NCBI RefSeq assembly: GCF_017742835.1
Contig: NZ_CP072392.1
Span: forward strand, 2,664,387 to 2,728,386
Direction of reading: 5' to 3'
Length of the DNA stretch: 64,000 nucleotides
Origin: Aquabacter sp. L1I39
Lineage (GTDB): Bacteria; Pseudomonadota; Alphaproteobacteria; Rhizobiales; Xanthobacteraceae
Of this stretch, positions 28,944-37,322 are shown piece after piece (the first letter of the stretch is position 1; each line of letters starts with the position of its first letter). Position numbers and translations under genes: made by a program. The notes below the pieces were generated by a model. It saw only the letters and a list, made by a program, of their open reading frames with translations. It was not told the DNA's origin and made no database searches.

Positions 28944-30722
28944 TCAGTCGTCGAAGCTGAGATCGATGAAGGCGCGATCGGCCCTGCGTCCATACTGGAC
29001 GCGATCGCAAAGACGGGTCAGCAGGAAGGCCGTGAACATATTGGCCTCCTCCGCATCACCCAGCAGGGCCTCCGGATTGGGCTGACGGCTGGGCGCGGCG
29101 AGCGCGGCGCCTTCATAGAGCAAGGTGACGCTCAGCCGCGCTTCGTCATAGCGGGCGGTGAGGGTGATCGGTCCGGCCGGCTGCTGGTCCCGCGCAAACT
29201 CGGCCGCTTGTGCCACGGCAGGAATGGCTGCCTCCACCATGGCGGTGCGCGTCCCCCAGGCATTGCCTTGAAGCTCCAGGAAGCGCCGCACCGCCTGGTA
29301 GATGTTCTCGTCCTCCCCTAGATCCACCTTCGCATCCCGCGCGATGCCGATGCGGAAGATCAGGTTGAGAACCAGCGCGACGCTGGTGCCAAGCGCGATG
29401 GGGGTGGCCAGGACCGGCGCCGCCCAGGGGGGCACCTGCTCGGCGAGCGGAAAGATCGCCGCGCCGACGCCCGCCACCACCGACAGGCCGACCATGAAGA
29501 TGCGTCGTTCATTGAGGCGCCGCGTCAGGATGAGCGCCATGCCGTTCACGATCATGAAGCAGGCGGTGTAAAGCAGGAGGGCACCGGTGACGGGGCCGGG
29601 AATGAGGGTCAGGAAGGCCACGGCCTTGGGGAAAAAGGCGGTGGCGAAAATCAGCGCGCCCGCCGCGAAGCCGATGACCCGCGCGGTGGCGCCCGTGGAG
29701 GCGGCAAAGCCCACGGCGGTGCGGGAGACGCCGCAGGGTGTCGCCGCCAGCATGCTCGCCGCGATATTGGCGAGCCCGATGCCGGCCACCGCCCGCTCGG
29801 CCGCCAGCATGTCTGCTCGCCGCCAATCGGCGTCCTCCAGCTTTTCCAGCGAAATGGTGGCGCTGAGAATGTCCAGGAGGCTGGTGATCACCACGAGCAT
29901 CAACAGGGGCGCCAGGTTCGGTTCCAGCGCGAAGGACAGAGAGGGCGGGGAGGGCAGGCCCACCAGACTGACGGGGGCGATCAGCGCGCCGATGTCGCGG
30001 CTGTCCACTCCGATCCAGCGCGCCAGAATCCAACCGCAGGTGCCTCCGGCCACAATGGCGTAGATCTTCACGTGCCGCGGCGCGAAGACCGTGATGGCGA
30101 CGATGATGGACAGCGTCGTGAGTGTCACCAGCAGGGGCAAGGGGTCGATGGTGAAGGCGGCGTGATAGCCGCCAAAGGCCCGCTGCAGGCCCGAGCCGGC
30201 CAGGGAAATGCCCAGCATGGCCATGGTGATCCCGCATACCTCGGTCGGCAGCAGCACACGCAGCCGCCGGATGATGCGGGACAGCGCCACCTGGGAAAGG
30301 CCGAGAATGAGGGTGCAGAGCGCCAGCAGGCCCACGCCGCCCATGGCAAGTGCCTGGGACGCCATGGGAATGGCATTGGGGGCGGGGACCGAAACCAGCA
30401 GGTAGCCAGAGCCGAAGCGCGAGCGGCTGCACTGGAGCATGGTCGCCAGCCCGATGGCGATGACGCTGGAAGTCAAAAGGGGTTGCCGCGCCGCCAGCGG
30501 CAGGTCGGCGGCGTCGGCGGCCAGGAGCGGATAGATCAGGAAGGTGAGCGCCAGCACCGCATGTTGCAGCGAAAGCGGGATCCAGTCGCCCAGCGGAACC
30601 GTGTCGTCCCGCCCATAGACAAGCTCAACCGGCCGCCGCCGGATCGCCGGGAATTGCGGTGAGTGGGGCAGAAGGGCGAGGAGGCGCTGGGCGGCGGAAG
30701 GCTGGGGGGCGTTATTGTTCAT
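28944..30722 (-). CDS. SLC23/NCS2 xanthine-uracil permease family protein with C-terminal ATPase-like domain
   Basis: 592 aa. About residues 45-465 form a nucleobase permease with 12-14 hydrophobic segments: the TM1 SLQHAVLA, SVPAPNAIPM and MLAATPCGVSRTAVGF motifs fit NCS2. After it, ~125 residues resemble the anti-sigma-factor (RsbW-type HATPase_c) fold: ITLTARYDEARLSVTLLYEG followed by FLLTRLCDRVQYGRRADRAF. The N-box Asn and glycine lid are not evident. NCS2 permeases normally end near residue 450-480, so this is a fusion. ATG at 30722 gives MNNNAPQPSAAQ. Confidence 0.85.
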   Translation of the reverse strand: MNNNAPQPSAAQRLLALLPHSPQFPAIRRRPVELVYGRDDTVPLGDWIPLSLQHAVLALTFLIYPLLAADAADLPLAARQPLLTSSVIAIGLATMLQCSRSRFGSGYLLVSVPAPNAIPMASQALAMGGVGLLALCTLILGLSQVALSRIIRRLRVLLPTEVCGITMAMLGISLAGSGLQRAFGGYHAAFTIDPLPLLVTLTTLSIIVAITVFAPRHVKIYAIVAGGTCGWILARWIGVDSRDIGALIAPVSLVGLPSPPSLSFALEPNLAPLLMLVVITSLLDILSATISLEKLEDADWRRADMLAAERAVAGIGLANIAASMLAATPCGVSRTAVGFAASTGATARVIGFAAGALIFATAFFPKAVAFLTLIPGPVTGALLLYTACFMIVNGMALILTRRLNERRIFMVGLSVVAGVGAAIFPLAEQVPPWAAPVLATPIALGTSVALVLNLIFRIGIARDAKVDLGEDENIYQAVRRFLELQGNAWGTRTAMVEAAIPAVAQAAEFARDQQPAGPITLTARYDEARLSVTLLYEGAALAAPSRQPNPEALLGDAEEANMFTAFLLTRLCDRVQYGRRADRAFIDLSFDD

Positions 30723-30830
30723 TCCGTCCGGCTCTGGCGCTGGTGTCGCGTCGTGAAAGGAGAGGTAACCTGCGACGACTGTCCCGCGCCCGCAAGCCCC
30801 GCTCCGTGACGCACGCACCAGGGCGATGAC

Positions 30831-30856
30831 CGCGCCTCCCGCCGGCGGGAGGCGCG
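30831..30856 (-). terminator. 26 bp perfect palindrome between the FAH gene and the permease gene
   Basis: The arms CGCGCCTCCCGCC and GGCGGGAGGCGCG are exact complements, 8 bp after the FAH-family stop (minus strand). No T-run follows, so factor-dependent termination or RNA stabilisation is as likely as intrinsic termination. Confidence 0.55.
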
Positions 30857-30864
30857 GGGCCTTG

Positions 30865-31713
30865 TCACAGCTTGAAGGGCACCACCTTCTGCTCCTGAAC
30901 GCCGAGCCCCTCAATGCCGAGGCGCATGACGTCGCCCGCCTTCAGGAAGCGCGGGGGCTTGAAGCCGAGGCCGACGCCGGGCGGAGTGCCGGTGGTGATG
31001 ATGTCGCCGGGATCGAGCACCATGAACTGGCTGATATAGGACACCATGAACGGCACCGAGAAGATCATGGTCTTGGTGGAGCCGTTCTGGACCTTCTCGC
31101 CATTCACCTCGAGCCACATGGAGAGCGCGGACGTATCGGGCATCTCGTCGGCGGTGAGGAGGAAGGGGCCGATGGGGCCGAAGGTCTCCGCGCACTTGCC
31201 CTTGGCCCACTGGCCGCCGCGCTCGATCTGGAAGGCCCGTTCGGAAATGTCGTTGCAGATGGCGTAGCCGGCCACGTGCTTGAGGGCGTCTGCCTCTTCC
31301 ACGTAGCGGGCGCGGGCGCCGATGACGATGAGCAGTTCCACTTCCCAATCGAGCTTGGTGGAGCCCCTGGGAATCATCACGTCGTCATTGGGGCCCACCA
31401 CGCAATTGGGCGCCTTGTTGAACAGCACCGGCTCGGCGGGAATGGGATTGTTGGTCTCGGCCGCATGGTCGGCATAGTTGAGGCCCACCGCGACGAAATT
31501 GCCCGGCCGGGCAACGCAGGAGCCCAGGCGCACGCCCTCGGGCGCCAGCGGAAGGCTGGAGGGGTCCACTGCCTGGATGCGGGCAAGGCCCTCAGGGGTC
31601 AGCACGTCGCCGGCAATGTCGGGCACCACGCCGGACAGGTCCCGGATCTTGCCGGTTGAATCGATTAGACCAGGCTTTTCCTGGCCGGCTGCGCCGAAGC
31701 GAACGAGCTTCAT
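30865..31713 (-). CDS. Fumarylacetoacetate hydrolase (FAH) family protein
   Basis: 282 aa. MKLVRFGAAGQEKPGLID is the start of this subfamily. DWEVELLIVIGARARYVEE holds the acidic metal ligands, followed by GYAICNDISERAFQ and GDIITTGTPPGVGLG. Members hydrolyse or decarboxylate acylpyruvates; some are labelled ureidoglycolate lyase. The downstream permease of the nucleobase family makes a purine-breakdown role conceivable, but nothing in the sequence proves the substrate. Confidence 0.88.
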   Translation of the reverse strand: MKLVRFGAAGQEKPGLIDSTGKIRDLSGVVPDIAGDVLTPEGLARIQAVDPSSLPLAPEGVRLGSCVARPGNFVAVGLNYADHAAETNNPIPAEPVLFNKAPNCVVGPNDDVMIPRGSTKLDWEVELLIVIGARARYVEEADALKHVAGYAICNDISERAFQIERGGQWAKGKCAETFGPIGPFLLTADEMPDTSALSMWLEVNGEKVQNGSTKTMIFSVPFMVSYISQFMVLDPGDIITTGTPPGVGLGFKPPRFLKAGDVMRLGIEGLGVQEQKVVPFKL

Positions 31714-32121
31714 CTCTCGGGCTCCCTGGAAAAATAGGAGGCGTCCACCCTTCAATCGGGTGGTCCGCCGGGCGGATGCCTCGAAGAGGGCAGGGGCCGC
31801 GCGTGCGCCCCACCTTCCGCCCGGCGCGCAAGCTGGCGCGCGCAGGGCGTTTGGTCAATGGGCAGCGCGCGGGGGGGAGGCCATTTGCCGGTCATGGGCA
31901 AGACCGGGCGGCGGCGCCTCTTGCGGTGGCCCGCCGGGCGGGGGATGCTGCCGCAGGAGACGACTGAGTCGCGGCCGGAGGAAGGTGCGTTCGGTCCCGA
32001 ATATGGTGCAATGCGAAAAGCGGATGACGTCTTTCCGCAACTGCGTCATAAAAGGGATACACGACTCCGGCTAAGTCCGTCACAATGCTCTCAGGGAGCA
32101 ATTTCCGCACGAGGCAAGATC
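31714..32121. other. 408 bp intergenic region, no gene seen
   Basis: Between the divergent FAH-family and phosphoesterase genes. Open frames here are shadows with no start signals. A small ATGACG/CGTCAT inverted repeat lies at about 32024-32048, within 100 bp of the phosphoesterase start, where the base composition falls. Promoters for both neighbours must be here, but I could not place them. Confidence 0.4.
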
Positions 32122-32928
32122 GTGAGCGACAGCCCTGAAGCCCGCCATTACCGCGCGCTTTTCATTTCCGATGTCCATCTTGGGACCAAGGGATGCCAGG
32201 CGGAGCTTCTGCTCGACTTCCTCAAATACCATGATGCGGATGTGCTTTACCTCGTCGGCGACATCGTCGACGGGTGGCGCCTTCGACAGGCTTGGTATTG
32301 GCCCCAGAAGCACAATGACGTGGTGCAGAAGCTGCTGCGCAAGGGCCGTAAGGGCGCGCGCATCCTCTATCTGCCCGGCAATCACGACGAGTTCCTGCGG
32401 GACTATTACGGCACGCATTTCGGCGGCATCGAAGTGGTGGAGCACACCATCCACGAAGCCGCCGACGGCAAGCGCTACCTCGTCATCCACGGCGACGTGT
32501 TCGATCTGGTGGTGCGCCATGCCAAGTGGCTCGCCTTCATGGGTGACTGGGCCTACACGTTTGCTCTGGGCGTCAACACCTATGTCAACCTGGTGCGGCG
32601 CAAGCTGGGGCTCACTTATTGGTCGCTGAGCCAGTGGGCCAAGCTGAAGGTGAAAAACGCCGTCAACTTCATCGGCAAGTTCGAGAAGGCGGTGGCGGAC
32701 GAGGCCAAGCGCCACAAGGTGGACGGCGTGATCTGCGGCCACATCCACCACGCCGCCATCCATGACCGCTTCGGCGTGCGCTATGTGAATTGCGGCGACT
32801 GGGTGGAGAGCTGCACGGCGGTGGCCGAGCACGAGGACGGGCGGATGGAGATCATCCGCTGGACCAAGCCCTCGCTCGTGCCGGTGACCGAGCCGACCGA
32901 CGCGGCCGCGGCCCGCGCGGCGGCCTGA
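32122..32928 (+). CDS. LpxH-like calcineurin-type phosphoesterase
   Basis: 268 aa. All metallophosphoesterase motifs are present: SDVHLG, GDIVDGW, GNHDE, IHGDVFD and CGHIHHA. The size and the WYWPQKHNDVVQKLLRK insert match the rhizobial group labelled UDP-2,3-diacylglucosamine diphosphatase, although rhizobia usually rely on LpxI for lipid A. GTG start at 32122 with GAGG 7 bp upstream; the frame is open far upstream without a better start. Overlaps the glycosyltransferase gene by 3 bp, so the two probably act in one lipid or glycan pathway. Confidence 0.85.
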   Translation: MSDSPEARHYRALFISDVHLGTKGCQAELLLDFLKYHDADVLYLVGDIVDGWRLRQAWYWPQKHNDVVQKLLRKGRKGARILYLPGNHDEFLRDYYGTHFGGIEVVEHTIHEAADGKRYLVIHGDVFDLVVRHAKWLAFMGDWAYTFALGVNTYVNLVRRKLGLTYWSLSQWAKLKVKNAVNFIGKFEKAVADEAKRHKVDGVICGHIHHAAIHDRFGVRYVNCGDWVESCTAVAEHEDGRMEIIRWTKPSLVPVTEPTDAAAARAAA

Positions 32929-33995
32929 TGCGCATTCTCGTCGCGACGGACGCCTGGCATCCCCAGATCAACGGGGTGGTGCGCTCCCTTGAGCACACCG
33001 CGAGCGAAGCCCTTCATCTCGGCGCGCGGCTGGAATTCCTCACCCCGCAGGAATTCCGCACGGTTCCCCTGCCAACCTATGACGAAATCCGGCTTTCGCT
33101 TGCCACCCCGCGCATGATCATGCGCCGGATCGAGGCCATGCAGCCGGACTTTGTCCATGTGGCCACCGAGGGGCCCATCGGCATCCTGGTGCGGCGGGCC
33201 TGCATCGCCACGCGGCGCACCTTCACCACGTCCTACCACACCAAGTTTCCCGAATATCTGTCCGCCCGAGCTCCGGTGCCCGAGCGGCTCACCTATGCCT
33301 GGCTGCGCAGCTTCCACAATGCGGGCGGCGGCGTGATGGTGGCCACCGCCACCCTGGAGCGGGAGCTGGAGGCGCGCGGCTTCAAGCGCCTCATGCGCTG
33401 GTCGCGCGGCGTGCACGCCGATCTTTTTCGACCCCGTCCTGAGGTGGACCTGGGCTTGCCCAAGCCGGTCTTCCTGTTTGTGGGCCGGGTGTCGGTGGAA
33501 AAGAATATCGAGGCCTTCCTCAGCCTCGACCTGCCCGGCTCCAAGGCGGTGGTGGGCGGAGGGCCGGCCTTGGCCTCGCTGAAGGCGCGGTTCCCCGATG
33601 CCCATTTCTTCGGCCCGAAGGAAGGCGAGGACCTGGCCCGCATCTATTCGGGCAGCAATGTCTTCGTGTTTCCAAGCCGCACCGACACGTTCGGCATCGT
33701 GCTCCTGGAAGCGCTGGCGAGTGGCCTGCCGGTGGCGGCCTATCCGGTCACCGGTCCCATGGATGTTCTGGGCGAAGCGACCGAGCCGGTTGGCGTTCTG
33801 GACGAGGATCTGCGCACCGCCTGCCTCAAGGCGCTGGAGCTCTCGCCCCAGGCGGCGCGGGACTATGCGCTGCGCTATTCCTGGCGGGAATGCGCCAAGC
33901 AGTTCATCGACAATGTGCTCATCGCCCATGATTTCGGGCCGGTGGCACGCAGGTTTCGCCTCCTGCGGCGAAACAGGCTAATTTCGGTGGCATGA
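32928..33995 (+). CDS. GT4-family glycosyltransferase (GT-B fold)
   Basis: 355 aa. N-terminal Rossmann domain starts MRILVATDAWHPQINGVV, a PimB/mannosyltransferase-like motif; the donor-binding half has VGRVSVEKNIEAFL and the EX7E-type TDTFGIVLLEALASGLP. The ATG overlaps the phosphoesterase stop (TGATG). Cytoplasmic or membrane-associated sugar transfer to a lipid is plausible because of the partner gene. The sugar and acceptor are unknown. Confidence 0.87.
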   Translation: MRILVATDAWHPQINGVVRSLEHTASEALHLGARLEFLTPQEFRTVPLPTYDEIRLSLATPRMIMRRIEAMQPDFVHVATEGPIGILVRRACIATRRTFTTSYHTKFPEYLSARAPVPERLTYAWLRSFHNAGGGVMVATATLERELEARGFKRLMRWSRGVHADLFRPRPEVDLGLPKPVFLFVGRVSVEKNIEAFLSLDLPGSKAVVGGGPALASLKARFPDAHFFGPKEGEDLARIYSGSNVFVFPSRTDTFGIVLLEALASGLPVAAYPVTGPMDVLGEATEPVGVLDEDLRTACLKALELSPQAARDYALRYSWRECAKQFIDNVLIAHDFGPVARRFRLLRRNRLISVA

Positions 33996-34978
33996 ACGCG
34001 ATTCCTGCTCCCCCCGTTTTCGCCGATGTGGTCGCTGCCGCCGGACGCCTGAAGGGCGTCGCCGTGCGCACGCCGCTGGTCGCCTCCCCGGTCCTGTCCG
34101 AGCGTGTGGGCGGCACCGTCTTCCTGAAGCCCGAGACGCTCCAGCGCACCGGCTCCTTCAAGTTTCGCGGCGCCTATAACCGGATGGTGCAGATCCCCCA
34201 CGAGCACCGCGCAGCGGGCGTGGTGGCCTGCTCCTCCGGCAATCACGCCCAAGGCGTGGCGGCTGCGGCGAAGCTCCTGGGCATGCCGGCCGTGATCGTG
34301 ATGCCGTCCGACGCCCCGGCCATGAAGCGCGAGCGCACCATCGCGCTGGGCGCGGAGGTGGTGGACTATAATCGCGAGACCGATGACCGCGACGCCATTG
34401 CCGGTGAAATTGCCGCCGCGCGCGGGGCCATCTTCGTGCCGCCCTATGACGATCCCAACATCATTGCCGGCCAGGGCACGGTGGGCCTTGAGATCGTGGA
34501 AGACCTGAAGGCGCTGGGCCTTGCCCCCGACATCGTCAGCGCCAATGCGTCCGGTGGTGGCCTTATTGCCGGCATCTCGCTGGCGGTAAAGGAGAGCTTC
34601 CCGAACGCCCGCGTGGTGGTGGCCGAGCCCGCTGGCTTCGACGACCACGCCCGCTCCTTCCGCGCCGGCCAGCGCGAGCGCAATCCGGCACCTGGCGGTT
34701 CCTTCTGCGATGCCCTTCTGGCGCCGACGCCCGGCGCCATTACCTTCGAGGTGACCCGCCGCCTGGTGGGCGAGGGCGTCAGCGCCACCGATGCGGAGGT
34801 CGCTCGCGCGGTGGCCTTTGCCTTTCGGGAACTGAAGCTGGTGGTGGAGCCAGGCGGCGCGGTGGCGTTGACCGCGCTGCTGGAGGGCCGCCTTGATGCG
34901 GCCGGTAAGACCACCGTCATCGTCCTGTCCGGCGGCAATGTGGACGCGGCCACCTTCAACGCCTGCCTTTCCGCCTGA
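33992..34978 (+). CDS. PLP-dependent threonine/serine dehydratase
   Basis: 328 aa. PLP lysine in TGSFKFRGAYN, phosphate loop SSGNHAQG, and SGGNVD near the C-terminus. No ACT regulatory domain, so it is of the catabolic or serine-racemase-like short type rather than biosynthetic IlvA. Start overlaps the glycosyltransferase stop by 4 bp (ATGA). Confidence 0.9.
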   Translation: MNAIPAPPVFADVVAAAGRLKGVAVRTPLVASPVLSERVGGTVFLKPETLQRTGSFKFRGAYNRMVQIPHEHRAAGVVACSSGNHAQGVAAAAKLLGMPAVIVMPSDAPAMKRERTIALGAEVVDYNRETDDRDAIAGEIAAARGAIFVPPYDDPNIIAGQGTVGLEIVEDLKALGLAPDIVSANASGGGLIAGISLAVKESFPNARVVVAEPAGFDDHARSFRAGQRERNPAPGGSFCDALLAPTPGAITFEVTRRLVGEGVSATDAEVARAVAFAFRELKLVVEPGGAVALTALLEGRLDAAGKTTVIVLSGGNVDAATFNACLSA

Positions 34979-35044
34979 GCGGACCCCTGATCTCCGGCCG
35001 CCCCGCCGAAGGGGCGCTCCGGCCCTGAGCTTCGGATCCCTGCC

Positions 35045-36196
35045 ATGACCATCGGCGAGGCCGGCCGCTTTCCCGTGCGCGCGGCCATGGGCCTCGCCTA
35101 TGGGGCGCAGTTCTTCGCGCTCGGCGTCTACCTGCCCTTCTTTCCGCTTTGGCTGTCGGCGCGCGGCCTGTCAGCGGAGGATATCGGCCTTGCGGTGGCG
35201 GTGCCGCTGGCCACCCGCCTCGTTTCCACGCCCTTACTGGGCTTCCTGTCCGACCGGCTGGGACGCCCCAAGGCGCTTCTGGTGCTGCTGGCGAGCTTCA
35301 CCGCGCTCACCATGTCGCTGCTGGCCTTGGCGCAGACGCTCCTGGCCATCCTGCTGGTGCTCGGCATCGCCGCGCTGGCCTGGAATCCCGGTTTCGCGTT
35401 GCTCGATGCCTATGCGACTCGCCAGGCGCGGGCGGGGCGGATCGATTATGGCCGCAGCCGGCTCTGGGGCTCGGTGGCGTTCGTCGCGGCCAATCTCCTG
35501 GGCGGGCTGGTGATCCAGCAGACCGGGCCCGGCGCGGTGGTGGCGCTGATGGTGGCCGGCTATGTCTCCTATGTGGCGGCCACCCTCGCCTTGCCGGAAC
35601 TGGCGCGGCCCGCAAGCACGGCCGTGCCGGGGCTCGACTGGAAGCAGGCGCGGTCGATCCTAGTGGTGGGCGTGCTGGCGGCCGCGCTCGTGCAGGCGAG
35701 CCACGCGACCCTTTATGCCTTCTCTTCGCTCCATTGGTCCCGCAGCGGCCTCTCGCTCACGGCCGTGGGGCTTTTGTGGTCCATCGGCGTGATTTCCGAG
35801 ATCGTGGTGTTCCGCTTCGGCACGAAGCTGGTGCGGCGTGTCGGGCCTTTGGGGCTGCTGATGGCGGGGGCCGGCATCGGCGTGGTGCGGTTTGCGGGAT
35901 TGGCGCTCGATCCGTCCCTGCCGGTGCTGGTGGCGTTGCAAATTCTCCATGGCGGCACATTCGGAGCCACCTATCTGGGGCAGGTGCAACTGATCGCCCG
36001 CTATGCGCCGGAGCACCGCGCCGGAAGTGCGCAGTCGCTCGCCGCATGGGTGGTGAACCTCACCATGTCGGCGGCAAGCCTGGCCAGCGGTCCGCTCTGG
36101 GCTATGCTGGGTCCGGGCGCCTTTGCGGTCTCTGCCGGTCTGGCGGCGCTCGGTGGGGGGCTTGCTTTCATGGGCGTGCGGCGCGCGCGGGCCTGA
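35045..36196 (+). CDS. MFS transporter
   Basis: 383 aa, about 12 hydrophobic segments. The N-terminal FFALGVYLPFFPLWLSARGLS and GFLSDRLGRPKALL (the cytoplasmic loop 2-3 motif) are typical of the HcaT/PPP-like subgroup (MFS_1_like). Substrate unknown. It is separated by 66 bp from the dehydratase and converges on the epimerase gene with 3 bp between. Confidence 0.87.
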   Translation: MTIGEAGRFPVRAAMGLAYGAQFFALGVYLPFFPLWLSARGLSAEDIGLAVAVPLATRLVSTPLLGFLSDRLGRPKALLVLLASFTALTMSLLALAQTLLAILLVLGIAALAWNPGFALLDAYATRQARAGRIDYGRSRLWGSVAFVAANLLGGLVIQQTGPGAVVALMVAGYVSYVAATLALPELARPASTAVPGLDWKQARSILVVGVLAAALVQASHATLYAFSSLHWSRSGLSLTAVGLLWSIGVISEIVVFRFGTKLVRRVGPLGLLMAGAGIGVVRFAGLALDPSLPVLVALQILHGGTFGATYLGQVQLIARYAPEHRAGSAQSLAAWVVNLTMSAASLASGPLWAMLGPGAFAVSAGLAALGGGLAFMGVRRARA

Positions 36197-36199
36197 CGC

Positions 36200-37177
36200 C
36201 TATCCCCAAAGCTCCGGTTCGGGTGGGTGGACCCGCGAACCGTCATAGCGAAGCCCCGGGGCGCGGTCCTGTGCCAGGAGGAGGGGGCCGTCCAAATCCA
36301 CCACCTGCGCGGTCTGGGCGGCGAGCACCGCGGGCGCCATGGCCAGCGAGGTGGCCAGCATGCAGCCGACCATTACCGAGAAGCCCTGGCGGTGGGCGAG
36401 GTCCACCATGGAGAGGGCTTCCGTCAGCCCACCGGCTTTGTCCAGCTTCACGTTCACGGCGTCGTAGCGATCCTTGAGGGCCGCGAGCCCCGCGCAGTCA
36501 TGCGCGCTCTCGTCCGCGCAGACCGGAACCGGCCGCGCGATGCGCCCCAGAAGCCCGTCGTGTCCGGCGGGCAAGGGTTGCTCCACCAATTCGACGCCGA
36601 AGGCCGCGCAGGCGGCGAGATTGCGCTCAAGGTCCGCCTCCGCCCATCCTTCATTTGCATCCACGATAAGGCGGGCCTGCGGAACGGCCGCTCGGATGGC
36701 GGCAAGGCGGGCGAGATCCTCCGGGCCGCCGAGCTTCAGCTTGAGCAGCGGCCGCCCGGATGCGGCCGCCGCCGCGGCCATGGCCTCCGGCGTATCGAGG
36801 CTGAGCGTGAAGGCCGTCACGATCGGCAGGGGCAGCGGCAGGCCTGCGAGGGCGGAAACCCTTAGTCCGGCGCGTTTGGCTTCCAAGTCCCAGAAGGCGC
36901 AGTCCAGGGCATTGCGGGCTGCCCCTGGCGGCAGGCGCTTTTGCAACGCAGCGCGGTCGAGACCGGCGGCAATCTCAGGCTCAAGGCTCCGCACCAGCTC
37001 TGCCACCCCGTCCACGGTCTCGCCATAGCGGGCATAGGGCACGCATTCTCCCCGCCCTTCATGGATGCCGTCGGTCAGGTGCGCGGTTACAACCACCGCC
37101 TCCCGTTTGGAGCCGCGGGAGATGGTGAAGGTGCCGGCGATGCGGTAGCAATCTACGGTAACAACGAGGCGTATCAT
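36200..37177 (-). CDS. Dipeptide epimerase (L-Ala-D/L-Glu epimerase type, enolase superfamily)
   Basis: 325 aa. Muconate-lactonizing-enzyme subgroup: catalytic KxK in LLKLKLGGPED, metal ligands in IVDANEGW, VELVEQPL and CADESAHD, and second catalytic Lys in NVKLDKAGG. YcjG-type enzymes recycle murein peptides. The start MIRLVVTVDCYRIAGTFTI is preferred over the longer open frame to 37294. Two other peptidoglycan genes lie at 53.5-55.7 kb but not adjacent. Confidence 0.88.
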   Translation of the reverse strand: MIRLVVTVDCYRIAGTFTISRGSKREAVVVTAHLTDGIHEGRGECVPYARYGETVDGVAELVRSLEPEIAAGLDRAALQKRLPPGAARNALDCAFWDLEAKRAGLRVSALAGLPLPLPIVTAFTLSLDTPEAMAAAAAASGRPLLKLKLGGPEDLARLAAIRAAVPQARLIVDANEGWAEADLERNLAACAAFGVELVEQPLPAGHDGLLGRIARPVPVCADESAHDCAGLAALKDRYDAVNVKLDKAGGLTEALSMVDLAHRQGFSVMVGCMLATSLAMAPAVLAAQTAQVVDLDGPLLLAQDRAPGLRYDGSRVHPPEPELWG

Positions 37178-37322
37178 CGGTTTAAATGCGTGTCGCTGCT
37201 GGAGAAATGCGGCTTTTGGGGCACGATGCGGGAAAAAAGTGACCTCGACGCCCAAGGCACGCCCGAGTATGAGCATAAGGTGTACCTTGCTCAAGCACGC
37301 GACTCGACGCGGAGAATCCCTT

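Noticed and set aside
31858..32121. N-terminal extension of the LpxH-like protein from 31858
   Set aside because: The extension is Arg/Gly-rich noise without a ribosome-binding site. The GTG at 32122 has GAGG at a good distance and gives the family's normal N-terminus.
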